Counted from the first letter of the stretch, positions 1-8,410 are shown. The stretch: 64,000 nt of DNA from Clostridium sp. OF03-18AA (GCF_003478035.1 NZ_QUEP01000003.1:248001-312000), one strand, 5' to 3'. The notes: generated from the sequence alone by a model not told the origin. Translations and numbers: made by a program.

Positions 1-1470
1 TAAGGTCACGATCTTTCCGCGGGATACCGGGATCCCGGCTTTCTCGAAATGTCCGGACTCGATATCCTGTCCGATCGCCTTGATCAGGACATCGCACGGG
101 ATGTAGACATCCGGCTCTCCGGTCGGCTTCACGCTGGCGCGGCCGTCCCTGATCGCGCTGATCATCTGCGGGGTCGCGTAGATGCCATGGATCTTATGGT
201 CTTCTCCGACATCCAGAGAAGCCGGGGCCTTTAAAGTCACGATCTCGATCCCCTCCGCGATCGCGCCCTCGATCTCACCCAGCAGCGCCGTCATATCGTT
301 TCTCCGTCTTCTATATAAAATGCTGACTTTCTTCGCTCCAAGTCGTTTTGCCGTGCGGACTGCATCCATGGACACGTTTCCGCCGCCGATGACAACGACT
401 TCCTTTCCGGTCAGGTCGATGATCTCGTCTTTTCCGACACTCCGCAGGAACTGTACCGCGGAGAGAACGCCGTCCGCGTCCTCACCCGGAAGTCCAAGCT
501 TCTTATCCGTGCTGGCGCCGATCGTGATGAGCACCGCGTCATACTGTTCCTGCAGTTCCTGGATCGTGATGTCCACACCGATCTTTAAGCCATATTTTAC
601 TTCCACGCCGGTCTTTAAGATCGCGTTGATATCGTCATCCAGCCGATCTTTCGGGAGACGATAGTTCGGGATCCCGTACCGCAGCATACCGCCGAGCTTC
701 GGCAGCATCTCGTACACGGTCGTCTGATGTCCCATGAGCTGTAAGTAGTAAGCAGCACTTAAACCTCCCGGACCGCCGCCGAGGACAGCGACCTTTTTCC
801 CGGTCGACGGAGCACATTTCGGCGGATCCACAACACCCGCGTAATCTGCCGCGAACCGTTTCAGTCCCCGGATATTGACCGCATCATCGACCATGTTTCT
901 CCGGCATCTCGCCTCACACGGATGCTCACAGATAAAACCGCAGGTCGTCGGGAACGGGTTGTCCTTCCGGATCAGGCGGATCGCATCGGCATATCTTCCT
1001 TCTTCCACGAGCGCCACATAACCCGGAATGTCCACATGGGCCAGACAGATCGCGACACACGGGACCGGCTGGTTGTATGTACAGGTACAGCGGCCGTTCT
1101 TGATGTGCTCCACATAGTCATCTCGGTAGCCGATCAGCCCCTTATAGACCATGTTCGCCGCCTCATAGCCGATCGCACAGTCCGCGGAATCCATGATGGA
1201 AAGCGCCGTCTTCTCCATGAGATCCAGCGTATCCATTGTCGCTTTTCCGTTTAACACATCCCGGATCAGCTGGTTCAATTGTCCGAGACCGATCCGGCAC
1301 GGCACACACTTTCCGCAGGTCTGCGCATGGCACAGCTCCAGAAATGCTCTGGCCATATCAACCGGACAGAGCCCCGGCGGGCTCGACTCGATTCTTCGTT
1401 CCAGATCTTTATAAAGTCCCTCCATCACGATCCGCGCGCGGGTCGGGGACATGATCTCCAATCTGCTCAT
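1..1470 (-). CDS. NAD(P)/FAD-dependent iron-sulfur oxidoreductase (NuoF-C-terminus + GltD-like fusion), 3' end cut by window
   Basis: The first 490 residues are visible and the C-terminus lies outside the window. Residues ~45-130 resemble the NADH_4Fe-4S domain of NuoF/HydB, with a CGKCVPCRIG cluster motif. Residues ~135-225 resemble the 4Fe-4S domain of glutamate synthase small chain and dihydropyrimidine dehydrogenase (cysteines in NGRCTCTYNQPVPC, then CGFICEHPCEARC). Next come an FAD-binding GGGPGGLSAAYYL and an NAD(P)-binding VVIGGGNVSMDA. Such proteins pass electrons between NAD(P)H, flavin and iron-sulfur partners such as ferredoxin, hydrogenase or formate dehydrogenase modules; the partner cannot be seen here. 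The ATG at 1470 is chosen because GGAGAGG sits 7 nt upstream; an in-frame ATG at 1500 lacks such a site. Family assignment is firm, exact substrate unknown. Confidence 0.85.
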   Translation of the reverse strand, partial: MSRLEIMSPTRARIVMEGLYKDLERRIESSPPGLCPVDMARAFLELCHAQTCGKCVPCRIGLGQLNQLIRDVLNGKATMDTLDLMEKTALSIMDSADCAIGYEAANMVYKGLIGYRDDYVEHIKNGRCTCTYNQPVPCVAICLAHVDIPGYVALVEEGRYADAIRLIRKDNPFPTTCGFICEHPCEARCRRNMVDDAVNIRGLKRFAADYAGVVDPPKCAPSTGKKVAVLGGGPGGLSAAYYLQLMGHQTTVYEMLPKLGGMLRYGIPNYRLPKDRLDDDINAILKTGVEVKYGLKIGVDITIQELQEQYDAVLITIGASTDKKLGLPGEDADGVLSAVQFLRSVGKDEIIDLTGKEVVVIGGGNVSMDAVRTAKRLGAKKVSILYRRRRNDMTALLGEIEGAIAEGIEIVTLKAPASLDVGEDHKIHGIYATPQMISAIRDGRASVKPTGEPDVYIPCDVLIKAIGQDIESGHFEKAGIPVSRGKIVTL

Positions 1471-1576
1471 ATGATCCTCTCCTCTGCAATCTTTTTTCAT
1501 CGGTCACACCTGCTCACGCAGGCATGTCTGCTTTCCCCTCTATGGCTTATTGAATTTGTTTCTTAACATATTGTCG

Positions 1577-1606
1577 ATTTTATCACGTGTTTATTAAATA
1601 AATCAA
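1577..1606 (-). promoter_or_regulatory. Putative sigma-A promoter of the oxidoreductase gene
   Basis: On the minus strand a TTGATT -35 (1606-1601) and TAAAAT -10 (1582-1577) are separated by 18 nt, about 100 nt upstream of the start codon at 1470. Called by eye from consensus only. Confidence 0.45.
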
Positions 1607-1686
1607 GTCTTTTATGTATTTTACTTAATAATCTTTTGTTTAACGTTAATTTTTAGACAAATTCATAAATATGATCGTGACCGTTA

Positions 1687-1719
1687 TAAAAAACAGGGGA
1701 TAGCAAACACTATCCCCTG
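1687..1719 (-). terminator. Intrinsic terminator of the transporter-amidohydrolase-lyase operon
   Basis: A perfect 10-bp stem (CAGGGGATAG with CTATCCCCTG) around a 6-nt loop is followed on the minus strand by a run of U. It lies just past the stop codon of the transporter at 1753. Confidence 0.85.
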
Positions 1720-1752
1720 GAAAACATTCCCATCAAAATCAGTTCATTTTTA

Positions 1753-2964
1753 TTAAAGCATATTGGCAAATACACCTGCTATCATAACAGATGTTATGGT
1801 AACTGTAACGAACCCGCCTACGATCATTGGCGCAAACATCTGCCCCATCAGATACTTCTTCTCTTCTTCTGTTTCTGCCAGAGCATTACAAGTTGACTCT
1901 GTGATGATCGCGTTCATAGGAAATCCATAAAGTGCTGTAAGTGCGGTTGCAAAACTTAAACCAAATCCTGTATGTAAAACCCTTGAAATAACAAATACAA
2001 GAGCTGCCATTCCTGCAACACCGATCACGATAAGCAGTATCATTGGTACTACGATATTTCCTAACATTTCCGTTGTACAGTCTTTCAGTCCGTCATAAAT
2101 AAACATCATGATCGCAAACATCACAATACCATAGGAGTTACACTTATTCATGGAATCTTCGTCTAAAAATCCTATATGAGTAAGGATAACGGATAAGATC
2201 AGCACCCATACCAGTCCACTGATACTGCCTACAAATGGAACAGGTATCTTGGCAAGCATTGTAGCGATCCATCCAGTAAGTGCCAGCTTTGCAAATATCA
2301 TTACATTGCTGTTATATTTCGCGGGAAACGGAGGAAGCAGCTTTTTATGTGTCGCTGCCTTTAATGTACCATTTACTTCATCCAGCTGTACACCTGTATT
2401 CTGATATGCAGCCCCTTTATTTGCCCTGAACTCCTTTAACATCTTGCGTCCACCAAGCTGCAGGCAGACCGCTGTAAGAGGATAACCTGCAAATCCCTGG
2501 ATACAGTACATGGCAATAGCAAAAACAGCTGCATCTTTTAGCCCCTTTGCCTCTGCTGCCTGCTGCATGATCGTTGCTGCCACTACACCACCAGTCAGAG
2601 GTGGAAGACCTGCAATAACAAAGCTCTTATCCATCAGCATCGGGCAAAGGAACAATGCAAGTACCGTCATTCCCACCAGTCCGAACAGACAGATAACAAT
2701 GACTTTCCACTGTTCAGCCAGCTGCTTTATACTGATGATTGTTCCCATATGGGCTACCTGCAGGTAGCAGCAGATGGTACTTCCAAAAGGGATCAGTCCT
2801 GCATTGGTAACAAGATCGTGTGGAAATACCGTCCAGTATCCCAAAAGCATGACCACAGCGCTTACAAAAACAGACGGAACCCAGGCTTTGGTTAAATTAG
2901 AAACCATTTCACCTATAATATAAGAAACACAGCAGATTAAAAATGCCAGCATGAAATTATACAT
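1753..2964 (-). CDS. Multi-spanning membrane transporter, family uncertain (possibly ESS/GltS-like)
   Basis: Highly hydrophobic protein of 403 residues with about ten to twelve predicted membrane segments. A conserved-looking loop PPLTGGVVAATIMQQAAEAKG is near residue 120, and a probable helical hairpin with YGFPMNAIITEST occurs near the C-terminus. The overall look suggests a secondary transporter of the Na+/glutamate symporter type, but the usual GltS signature is not visible. The ATG at 2964 is preferred over a GTG at 3006 because AAGGGG sits just upstream. It is the last gene of an operon after the PatB-like lyase and the M20 amidohydrolase, so it probably imports (or exports the product of) the compound those enzymes split. 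Substrate is inference. Confidence 0.6.
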   Translation of the reverse strand: MYNFMLAFLICCVSYIIGEMVSNLTKAWVPSVFVSAVVMLLGYWTVFPHDLVTNAGLIPFGSTICCYLQVAHMGTIISIKQLAEQWKVIVICLFGLVGMTVLALFLCPMLMDKSFVIAGLPPLTGGVVAATIMQQAAEAKGLKDAAVFAIAMYCIQGFAGYPLTAVCLQLGGRKMLKEFRANKGAAYQNTGVQLDEVNGTLKAATHKKLLPPFPAKYNSNVMIFAKLALTGWIATMLAKIPVPFVGSISGLVWVLILSVILTHIGFLDEDSMNKCNSYGIVMFAIMMFIYDGLKDCTTEMLGNIVVPMILLIVIGVAGMAALVFVISRVLHTGFGLSFATALTALYGFPMNAIITESTCNALAETEEEKKYLMGQMFAPMIVGGFVTVTITSVMIAGVFANML

Positions 2965-3050
2965 AAATCCCCTTCTTTCTTGTATGTACTCCCAAAAGCT
3001 TCTCACTTAATTAAGTGCAAAGGCTTCCAGGCGCGTATCTGTAAAAATGA

Positions 3051-4232
3051 TCATCGATATGCAAATGACAGTTCTGCACAAACTCCTAACAGTAATGCTG
3101 ATTCATCCACATCAAAACGGCTGTTATGATGGGCTGCGCCAGATCCCAGATCTGGATTTGCAATTCCCAAGAATCCCAGTGCGCCTGGGTATTTGTTTAA
3201 ATACTTGCAAAAAGTTTCAGAAGCAAACCATAGACCATGTTCTCCCAGCACCTGGGGACCACACATCTGTGTCAGTTTTTGTGCTGTTTCTTCTGCAACT
3301 TCCTGATCATTAATGACCGGCTCCATCAAAACCTTTGTATATGGTTCAAACTCCACCCGGCATCCATGTACATCTGCCACGTTTGTACAGGTCTTCTTGA
3401 TCAAAGCCAGCACCTTTTCTCCTGCCGGGCGGCTGAAATACCGGGAAGTTCCACTGAAAAATGCCTCATCCGGGATTGCATTCCAGATCTCACCAGCCTT
3501 CTGTACGCAGATACTGAGGGTAAGAGTTTCCTCTGCATTCATCTGATTCTGTAAAGCAGAATCCAATTCACAAACAATATGACTTGCCGGGATCACAGGA
3601 TTCTTTGCCAGATCCGGTCTGGAACCATGTCCGCTTTTTCCGATCACATGTACTCCAAAACAAACAGCCCCCGCCATTCTCGGTCCGGAAACCAGGTTGA
3701 TCTTTCCTGCAGGCATGTCATTATACACATGAAGAGCAAAGCAGTCATCAATTGGATACTCACTCACCAGTTCCAATACATGCTGATAACCATCAAGGGC
3801 TTCTTCCCCTTCTTCAAAGCAACAGTATACTGTACCCTTTAATTGTTCACGTGCCTGGGATAATACTTTTATCGTTGTCAGCATCATAGCCATATGTGCA
3901 TCATGACCGCAAGCATGGCATACCCCAGGTTTCTGGGAAACACATGCTTTAGGCTGGATCAGATTATCAGTATCCTCCTTCACTGGAAGAGCGTCCATAT
4001 CGCAGCGGAGCAGATGATGTTTTCCAGGCTTTTCCCCTTTTATAATAGCTACCAGCCCCGTTCCGGCAGCCAGACGGTACTCCACTCCCATTTTTTCAAG
4101 TTCACTGATGATTGTCTTACGTGTCTCAAATTCCTTATTTGACAGTTCTGGGTTCATATGAAAATATCTGCGCATTTTGATCAGGTATTCTTCCTGTTCT
4201 TTTGCCAGCTTAAGGATATCAGGATCATTCAT
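3051..4232 (-). CDS. M20-family metal-dependent amidohydrolase / aminoacylase
   Basis: 393 residues, normal length for the HipO/AmhX/IAA-amino-acid hydrolase group. Metal ligands are seen in CDMDALPVKED, HACGHDAHMA and EEGEEA, and the lid domain carries the conserved GSRP (KSGHGSRPDLAKNP). These enzymes cut an N-acyl group from an amino acid or the amide of an amino-acid conjugate, in the cytoplasm. The gene starts 22 nt after the stop of the PatB-like lyase and is followed by a transporter. The trio suggests uptake of an N-acylated amino acid, deacylation, then C-S cleavage. The deacylation of an N-acyl cysteine conjugate is inferred from the partner gene, not from this sequence alone. Confidence 0.85.
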   Translation of the reverse strand: MNDPDILKLAKEQEEYLIKMRRYFHMNPELSNKEFETRKTIISELEKMGVEYRLAAGTGLVAIIKGEKPGKHHLLRCDMDALPVKEDTDNLIQPKACVSQKPGVCHACGHDAHMAMMLTTIKVLSQAREQLKGTVYCCFEEGEEALDGYQHVLELVSEYPIDDCFALHVYNDMPAGKINLVSGPRMAGAVCFGVHVIGKSGHGSRPDLAKNPVIPASHIVCELDSALQNQMNAEETLTLSICVQKAGEIWNAIPDEAFFSGTSRYFSRPAGEKVLALIKKTCTNVADVHGCRVEFEPYTKVLMEPVINDQEVAEETAQKLTQMCGPQVLGEHGLWFASETFCKYLNKYPGALGFLGIANPDLGSGAAHHNSRFDVDESALLLGVCAELSFAYR

Positions 4233-4253
4233 TCTTTCTTCTCCTTCCTGCTT

Positions 4254-5438
4254 TTATAAAGCATCAAGCGCATCTGCGATCCGGTTCAGCGCCTCTTCAA
4301 GCTGTGCTCTCGGGCATGAGAAATTAATACGCTGAAAACTGCCTGCTTCCCCATTAGGTCCAAATTTCGGTCCATCATCTGTTGCCACTTTTGCTTTATG
4401 GCACATAAAATCCCATAATTCCTGATCTGTCATTCCATAAGCCCTGAAATCCAGCCAGCCAAGATACGTTGCTTCCGGAATACGATATTTCACCTTTGGC
4501 ATCCGTTCCTGTATAAAATCTGCTATAAACTGTGCATTCCCGCGCAAATACTCTTTTAATTCTTCCAGCCATTCCTCACTTTCATTGTAAGCTGCGATCT
4601 GTGCTACCGCGCCAAATGCACCCGGCCATAAATAATATGGCTGCATTTTTTCCTGGAATGCTGCACGCATCTCGTCATTTGGAATAATAATATCAGATAC
4701 CAGCAGTCCGGCTACATTAAAGCTTTTAGACGGTGACGTGCAGATAATGCTGTTCTGTGCAAATTTATCACTGATCGTTGCAAAAGATACAAACTCTCTG
4801 TCTGTCAGGATAAGATCTGAATGGATCTCATCTACTACAACCTTCACTCCATTATCAATACAGATATTTCCCATGCGGGTCAGCTCCTCTTTCGTCCAAA
4901 GGCGTCCGCTTGGATTTTGAGGGCTGCATACCAGGATCAGCTTTGTTTTCGGATCTTTTGCCTGCATTTCCAACTGCTCGAAATTCATCTCATAATAACC
5001 GTCTTTATTCACAAGGGCATTGTATACAATATGACGGCCTGTTTTATTAACATAATCATAGTAAGGATAATAAACCGGAGATTGGATGATAACGTTATCT
5101 CCCGGATCTGTGAACAGTTCAATGGCAAATACAAGGGGAAGATTCAATCCCGGTGTATATGTGATCCATTCTTTTTTAATATCCCAGTGATTACGTCTTT
5201 TCTGCCAGTTAACGCAGGCCATAAGAAATTCATCCGCAAGATACCCATATCCGTAATTCTCATGATCCGCACGATCCTGGATCGCTTTTGCCACTGCCGG
5301 TGCTGCCTTAAAATCCATATCTGCAATACCCAGTGGGATCACATCGCTCTCTCCATACATCTCCTGACGAAGTTTGGGTGACCATTTAATAGACATAACC
5401 TTGGTACGATCAATGCAACTGTCAAAATCATATTTCAT
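4254..5438 (-). CDS. MalY/PatB-type PLP-dependent cystathionine beta-lyase / cysteine-S-conjugate beta-lyase
   Basis: 394 residues, fold type I aminotransferase family. The N-terminus (YDFDSCIDR, then IPLGIADMDFKAAPAV) and the PLP lysine motif TSPSKSFNVAGL are typical of PatB/MalY. CSPQNPSGRLW is the usual substrate/cofactor loop. Members release pyruvate, ammonia and a thiol from cystathionine or other cysteine S-conjugates. It is the first gene of the operon; the start codon lies about 40 nt from a palindrome that is also found at the promoter of the divergent XRE-cupin gene. It could serve methionine metabolism, but company with an amidohydrolase and transporter favours salvage of cysteine conjugates. 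Confidence 0.88.
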   Translation of the reverse strand: MKYDFDSCIDRTKVMSIKWSPKLRQEMYGESDVIPLGIADMDFKAAPAVAKAIQDRADHENYGYGYLADEFLMACVNWQKRRNHWDIKKEWITYTPGLNLPLVFAIELFTDPGDNVIIQSPVYYPYYDYVNKTGRHIVYNALVNKDGYYEMNFEQLEMQAKDPKTKLILVCSPQNPSGRLWTKEELTRMGNICIDNGVKVVVDEIHSDLILTDREFVSFATISDKFAQNSIICTSPSKSFNVAGLLVSDIIIPNDEMRAAFQEKMQPYYLWPGAFGAVAQIAAYNESEEWLEELKEYLRGNAQFIADFIQERMPKVKYRIPEATYLGWLDFRAYGMTDQELWDFMCHKAKVATDDGPKFGPNGEAGSFQRINFSCPRAQLEEALNRIADALDAL

Positions 5439-5474
5439 ACAACATACCTATCTGTGCTGATTCTGTAAAACATG

Positions 5475-5509
5475 TCCAATATATTAGAACAGACGATTGG
5501 AAAATGACA
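5475..5509 (-). promoter_or_regulatory. Promoter of the lyase operon with overlapping palindromic operator
   Basis: On the minus strand TGTCAT (5509-5504) and TAATAT (5486-5481) are 17 nt apart. The -10 box lies inside TCCAATATATTA (5475-5486), a copy of the palindrome repeated at the divergent promoter. A protein bound here would block the operon; that role is inference. Confidence 0.55.
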
Positions 5510-5564
5510 GACTTTCAGACACAGCACATCCTTTCCTTTTTCTAATTAATGATATATAATACAG

Positions 5565-5620
5565 TTGTTGGGTTTGCAAACTCAATGTATAATATATTGT
5601 ACTTTTTCTCCAATATATTG
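5565..5620 (+). promoter_or_regulatory. Promoter of the XRE-cupin regulator with two operator copies
   Basis: TTGTTG (5565-5570), 17-nt spacer, TATAAT (5588-5593) preceded by TG. Two copies of the AATATATT palindrome sit at 5591-5600 (overlapping the -10) and 5610-5620 (just after the expected transcription start). Together with the copy at 5475-5486 they make three sites in 150 bp. Confidence 0.6.
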
Positions 5621-5644
5621 TCAATAGATGGGAGGATTTTTGTT

Positions 5645-6196
5645 TTGGAAAAAATCAACGAAATTGTTGCCAACAATATAGCTATATTGCGCAAAAAAAA
5701 TCGTTTAAGCTTAGAAGAACTTGGAAAACTCAGCGGAGTCAGCAAAAGTATGCTGGCGCTGATCGAAAAAGGAGACGGAAATCCCACTTTAGGGATTCTC
5801 TGGAAGATCGCCAATGGACTGGGTGTGCCTTTTGATGAATTGACAAGACGACCGGACCCAATGAACCATGTAATTAAGATTTCTGAGATTGAACCAATTC
5901 CTATTGCAGATGGTACTGCAAGGAACTATTCTGTTTTTTCTGACGATAAAAACCGCCGTTTTTCTGTTTTTTACCTGGAAATGGACAAAGACTGTCATTG
6001 GAACTCTGACCCCCATTTACAGGGAACTGTTGAATTTTTTACTGTTACAGAAGGTTCTGTGAAGATTATAAATGACGGAGAAGAATTCATCCTGAACAAA
6101 GGTGATGGTATCCAATTTCGTGGAGATGTTCCTCACAGTTACCAGAATATAGCTGACTGCCAAAGTATAGCGTACAATATTATGTACAATCCGTAA
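5645..6196 (+). CDS. XRE-family transcriptional regulator with C-terminal cupin domain
   Basis: A helix-turn-helix of Cro/C1 type fills residues ~5-60 (LSLEELGKLSGVSKSMLALIEKG is the HTH core, cf. SKSMLALIEKGDGNPTL). A cupin_2 sensor domain follows at ~105-175 (GTVEFFTVTEGSV, then GDGIQFRGDVPHSYQN). The start is taken as TTG at 5645, since GGGAGGA lies 8 nt upstream; the reading frame is open further upstream but runs through the promoter and operators. Length of 183 residues is normal for the SutR/PuuR type. It faces the lyase operon and probably represses both promoters until the cupin pocket binds a pathway metabolite. Confidence 0.85.
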   Translation: MEKINEIVANNIAILRKKNRLSLEELGKLSGVSKSMLALIEKGDGNPTLGILWKIANGLGVPFDELTRRPDPMNHVIKISEIEPIPIADGTARNYSVFSDDKNRRFSVFYLEMDKDCHWNSDPHLQGTVEFFTVTEGSVKIINDGEEFILNKGDGIQFRGDVPHSYQNIADCQSIAYNIMYNP

Positions 6197-6288
6197 AAAT
6201 ATCATTATGCATTTCCGGAATCTTTCTCCTTTGACCAGCCATACCGCCGTTTTGTGCTCTGACTGAACCGGTCTTATTATGAAAAATT

Positions 6289-6420
6289 GTAACTGTTCAG
6301 TACTCACAGTTACGCGCAAAAAATCCATTCCAAATCGGCTGTGCCAATAGGATTTTTGCCTTATAATCTAAGTTTTCTTACGGTCAGCGCAGTAAATGCG
6401 CAGACCTACCGAACAGTTAC
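6289..6420 (-). mobile_element. IS66-like miniature element (MITE), copy 1, with 8-bp target duplication
   Basis: 132 bp with inverted ends GTAACTGTTC / GAACAGTTAC. It is flanked on both sides by the same 8 bp, GAAAAATT (6281-6288 and 6421-6428). A second copy in opposite orientation is at 38529-38661. Internal blocks shared by both copies include AAATCCATTCCA (or its complement), TTTTCTTACGGTCAGCGCAG and TGCGCAGACCTAC. No reading frame inside. Terminal GTAA and 8-bp duplications are known hallmarks of the IS66 family, so a transposase acting in trans is likely. Confidence 0.8.
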
Positions 6421-6447
6421 GAAAAATTCCATAAACAGGGTACTGAC

Positions 6448-6819
6448 CTAACCTATTGCTTTGACACTGCTGCCCCTAACCAGATCTACCGCATTCCTAC
6501 CGACCGCATTGTTTCCGATCGTAGACTGGTTTACGACTGCGATATCTATCGTTCCCATCCGACAGCCTTCAATCGTATCGATCTCTGCACCGAGCTGACC
6601 ATTGTGATAAGTCTCGATCTTGTATTTTCCCCCGGTCTCCTCAGAGATCCTGTCTGCAAAATGATCCATCGCCTGTCCGATAGCTCCGGTCTGCGAGGAT
6701 GTCTGTGCCATTCGCAGCGTGATCGTTCCGTCTGTGCTGTTCTTCTGATGACTGTCCTTGTAGATGCTGAATCCGCTGAGTACAACTGCTGCTGCGAGAG
6801 CTGATGACTTTTTGCTCAT
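6448..6819 (-). pseudogene. Truncated TRAP transporter solute-binding protein (DctP family)
   Basis: Good ribosome site (AAAGGGG) and an intact N-terminus. Residues ~30-110 match the DctP type (TITLRMAQTSSQTGAIG, HFADRISEETGGKYKIE, HNGQLGAEIDTIEG, GTIDIAVVNQS). The protein then runs into unrelated sequence and stops at 123 residues, against about 330-350 for a functional DctP. The DctQ and DctM membrane partners are missing. The N-terminal signal region also looks shortened and has no clear lipobox. Remnant of a periplasmic-type binding protein for a sugar acid or dicarboxylate. Confidence 0.75.
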
Positions 6820-6852
6820 TCCCCTTTAAGCTCCTTTCTCTTTTCCGAAAAT

Positions 6853-7231
6853 CTACGGAGTTACAAGTGCTCCGCCACGTCCTCTTGTCTGTGTCCACGT
6901 TGTCACGGTGTTTTCACACGGATACTTTGCCGCCTCAGCTTCATCGATATCGACGCCCAGCCCTGGCTTATCATTCGCGTAAACATAGCCTTTCCGATAT
7001 TCCGGCATACCTGGGAATACATCAAGAAGCGCGCCGTAACCGCCGCACTGGCATCTTAAGTGGGTAATCCCCATTTCCTGATACATCTGAATATTCTCGC
7101 AGATCTCATTGATATCCCGTCCGTCCACATGGCGGTAGACCGGACTGATTTGTCTCGATCTTTACGACCACAAGATTGATTCCTTCCGGTGCCGTACAGA
7201 TCACCCGGATATCCTTAATCTTTACTGCCAT
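6853..7231 (-). pseudogene. Decayed enolase-superfamily dehydratase (RspA / D-mannonate dehydratase-like)
   Basis: The start region is intact, with AGGAGG before ATG at 7231 and an N-terminus reading MAVKIKDIRVICTAPEG then INLVVVKIET. A deletion then joins it out of frame to VYRHVDGRDINEICENIQ, which is the middle of RspA-type proteins. A second, in-frame deletion joins HLRCQCGGYGALLDVFPGMP to the C-terminus (YANDKPGLGVDIDEAEAAKY, ending TRGRGGALVTP). About 125 codons remain of roughly 400, and the catalytic lysine, metal-binding acidic residues and most of the barrel are lost. Neighbour to the DctP and GntR remnants, so one former operon. Confidence 0.75.
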
Positions 7232-7414
7232 CCCATATTCCTCCTCTTCCTTTTATTTATGAAACATTGCCATTACCTGTTTATTGATTTTGCAGATTTT
7301 CAAGTTGTCTTGAACGTCTCTTAACTTGTTACTCATCATACAAGTTAAGATTTATTATCAAGGTGCCTTTTGCGCTGCAACCGACACCCTATTTTACTCA
7401 TTACTTAATTTTTT

Positions 7415-7700
7415 CTATTCCACCTTCACGATCTTTCCAGACATCTTCAATGTCTCGATTGAACCACCAAGCTGCTGTTCCATCACGTCACGAGCCCTTT
7501 CTGCATCATGATTTTTAAATGCTTCCAGAATCTCCGTATGGTAGTGAAGTCCCGTCTCATATCTGAACAGTTCATTCATCTGTTCGTGATTTTTTCTAGA
7601 TTCCAGAAAGACTTTATGAAGACTCTTTTCCAGAAGCGGATTGCCTGATGTCCGGCTGATAACCTCATGAAATTTAGGTTCTTCCGACATACGTCCATAC
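7415..7700 (-). pseudogene. C-terminal remnant of a GntR-family (FCD domain) regulator
   Basis: The last ~95 residues of a FadR/FCD-type regulator are readable: KFHEVISRTSGNPLLEKSLH, then YHTEILEAFKNHDAERARDV and MEQQLGGSIETLK. The winged-helix DNA-binding domain is absent; the frame runs directly into tRNA-Leu at 7707. GntR/FCD proteins commonly control sugar-acid catabolic operons of the rspA/TRAP kind, matching the two downstream remnants. Confidence 0.7.
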
Positions 7701-7706
7701 CGTTGA

Positions 7707-7789
7707 TGCGGAACTGATGGAATTGGCAGACATGCAAGATTTAGGTTCTTGTGCCGCAAGGCGTGTGGGTTCAAGTCCCACGTTCCGCA
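7707..7789 (+). tRNA. tRNA-Leu (anticodon TAG), first copy
   Basis: Acceptor arms GCGGAAC/GTTCCGC pair fully, discriminator A, anticodon stem CAAGA/TCTTG with loop TTTAGGT giving TAG, long variable arm, T-arm GTGGG-TTCAAGT-CCCAC. 83 nt, no encoded CCA. The body differs clearly from the other tRNA-Leu(TAG) at 53930-54009. It lies in the graveyard region, adjoining a truncated regulator on one side and an integrase tail on the other, which suggests it served as an integration target or arrived with an element. Confidence 0.93.
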
Positions 7790-7795
7790 TTATTT

Positions 7796-7839
7796 ACAAG
7801 GGTTTTCTATAAATCGTAAGATTTGTGGAAAGCCCTTGT
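7796..7839 (+). terminator. Terminator behind tRNA-Leu
   Basis: ACAAGGG...CCCTTGT stem continuing through imperfect pairing, with GTAA loop, followed by TTTT and a further T6 run. Confidence 0.7.
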
Positions 7840-7912
7840 GTTTTACTTTTTTCAGATTAAGTGAATAAGGACAACTCCATTTGTACTCGTAAGATTTTTA
7901 CACTCCTATTTT

Positions 7913-8167
7913 CAAGGTCTGGCGAGTGGAAAAGGTGTAGAGAAAACATCAGCCCATCTCTATCGTCATACCTTTGCAAAAAAGTGGATTCTTAACGGCG
8001 GAGATATATTCCGACTTCAAAAGATTTTGGGACATTCGGATTTAACTGTAGTAAAAGAATATGTTCAGATGTTCGGACAAGACTTAGCGGTAGACTTTGA
8101 CAAATTTAATTCGCTTGATAGGACTGTAAGTGTTGGTGGAAATAAGAAGCTTACTATGACGCTGTAA
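7913..8167 (+). pseudogene. C-terminal fragment of a tyrosine recombinase (integrase)
   Basis: No start codon and no N-terminal or core-binding part; the open frame enters from non-coding sequence. The fragment holds the last catalytic elements of the family: YRHTF (H-x-x-R box), ILGHSD (second His) and the tyrosine in VVKEYVQMF. The tail resembles integrases of phages and conjugative elements of Clostridia. It stands 120 bp after tRNA-Leu, the place where an integrase of an element inserted at that tRNA would be expected. AT-rich compared with the flanking chromosome. Confidence 0.8.
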
Positions 8168-8179
8168 GGGGGATGTATT

Positions 8180-8410
8180 GTGGAACGCTTTATTACGGAT
8201 ATAATTTACACCAACAAACACGTTTCAAAATCCCCTATGCTGGAATTAGAACAACAACGATTTTACTCAAAATTATCAGTGCTTATTTCTGGAGAAGAAT
8301 ACTTGATGATTGAGGAAGAATTAAATCGTATTTACTCAGAAACCGAAAGAGAATTATTTTATCGTGGATTTATAGAAGGAATACGATTTCTTGTAGGCTG
8401 TATGAATTAA
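8180..8410 (+). CDS. Small hypothetical protein of mobile-element type
   Basis: 76 residues starting at GTG 8180 behind AAGGGGGA. Acidic and helical, with YSKLSVLISGEEYLMIEEEL and a C-terminal FYRGFIEGIRFLVGC. I associate such short helical proteins with integrated elements of Clostridia but cannot name a function. It follows the integrase fragment by 12 bp on the same strand, so the two were probably one operon. It may still be intact. Confidence 0.5.
   Translation: MERFITDIIYTNKHVSKSPMLELEQQRFYSKLSVLISGEEYLMIEEELNRIYSETERELFYRGFIEGIRFLVGCMN

Noticed and set aside
1..1470. Plus-strand frames over the first 1.5 kb
   Set aside because: They are antisense to the clear iron-sulfur/FAD oxidoreductase and show no domains.
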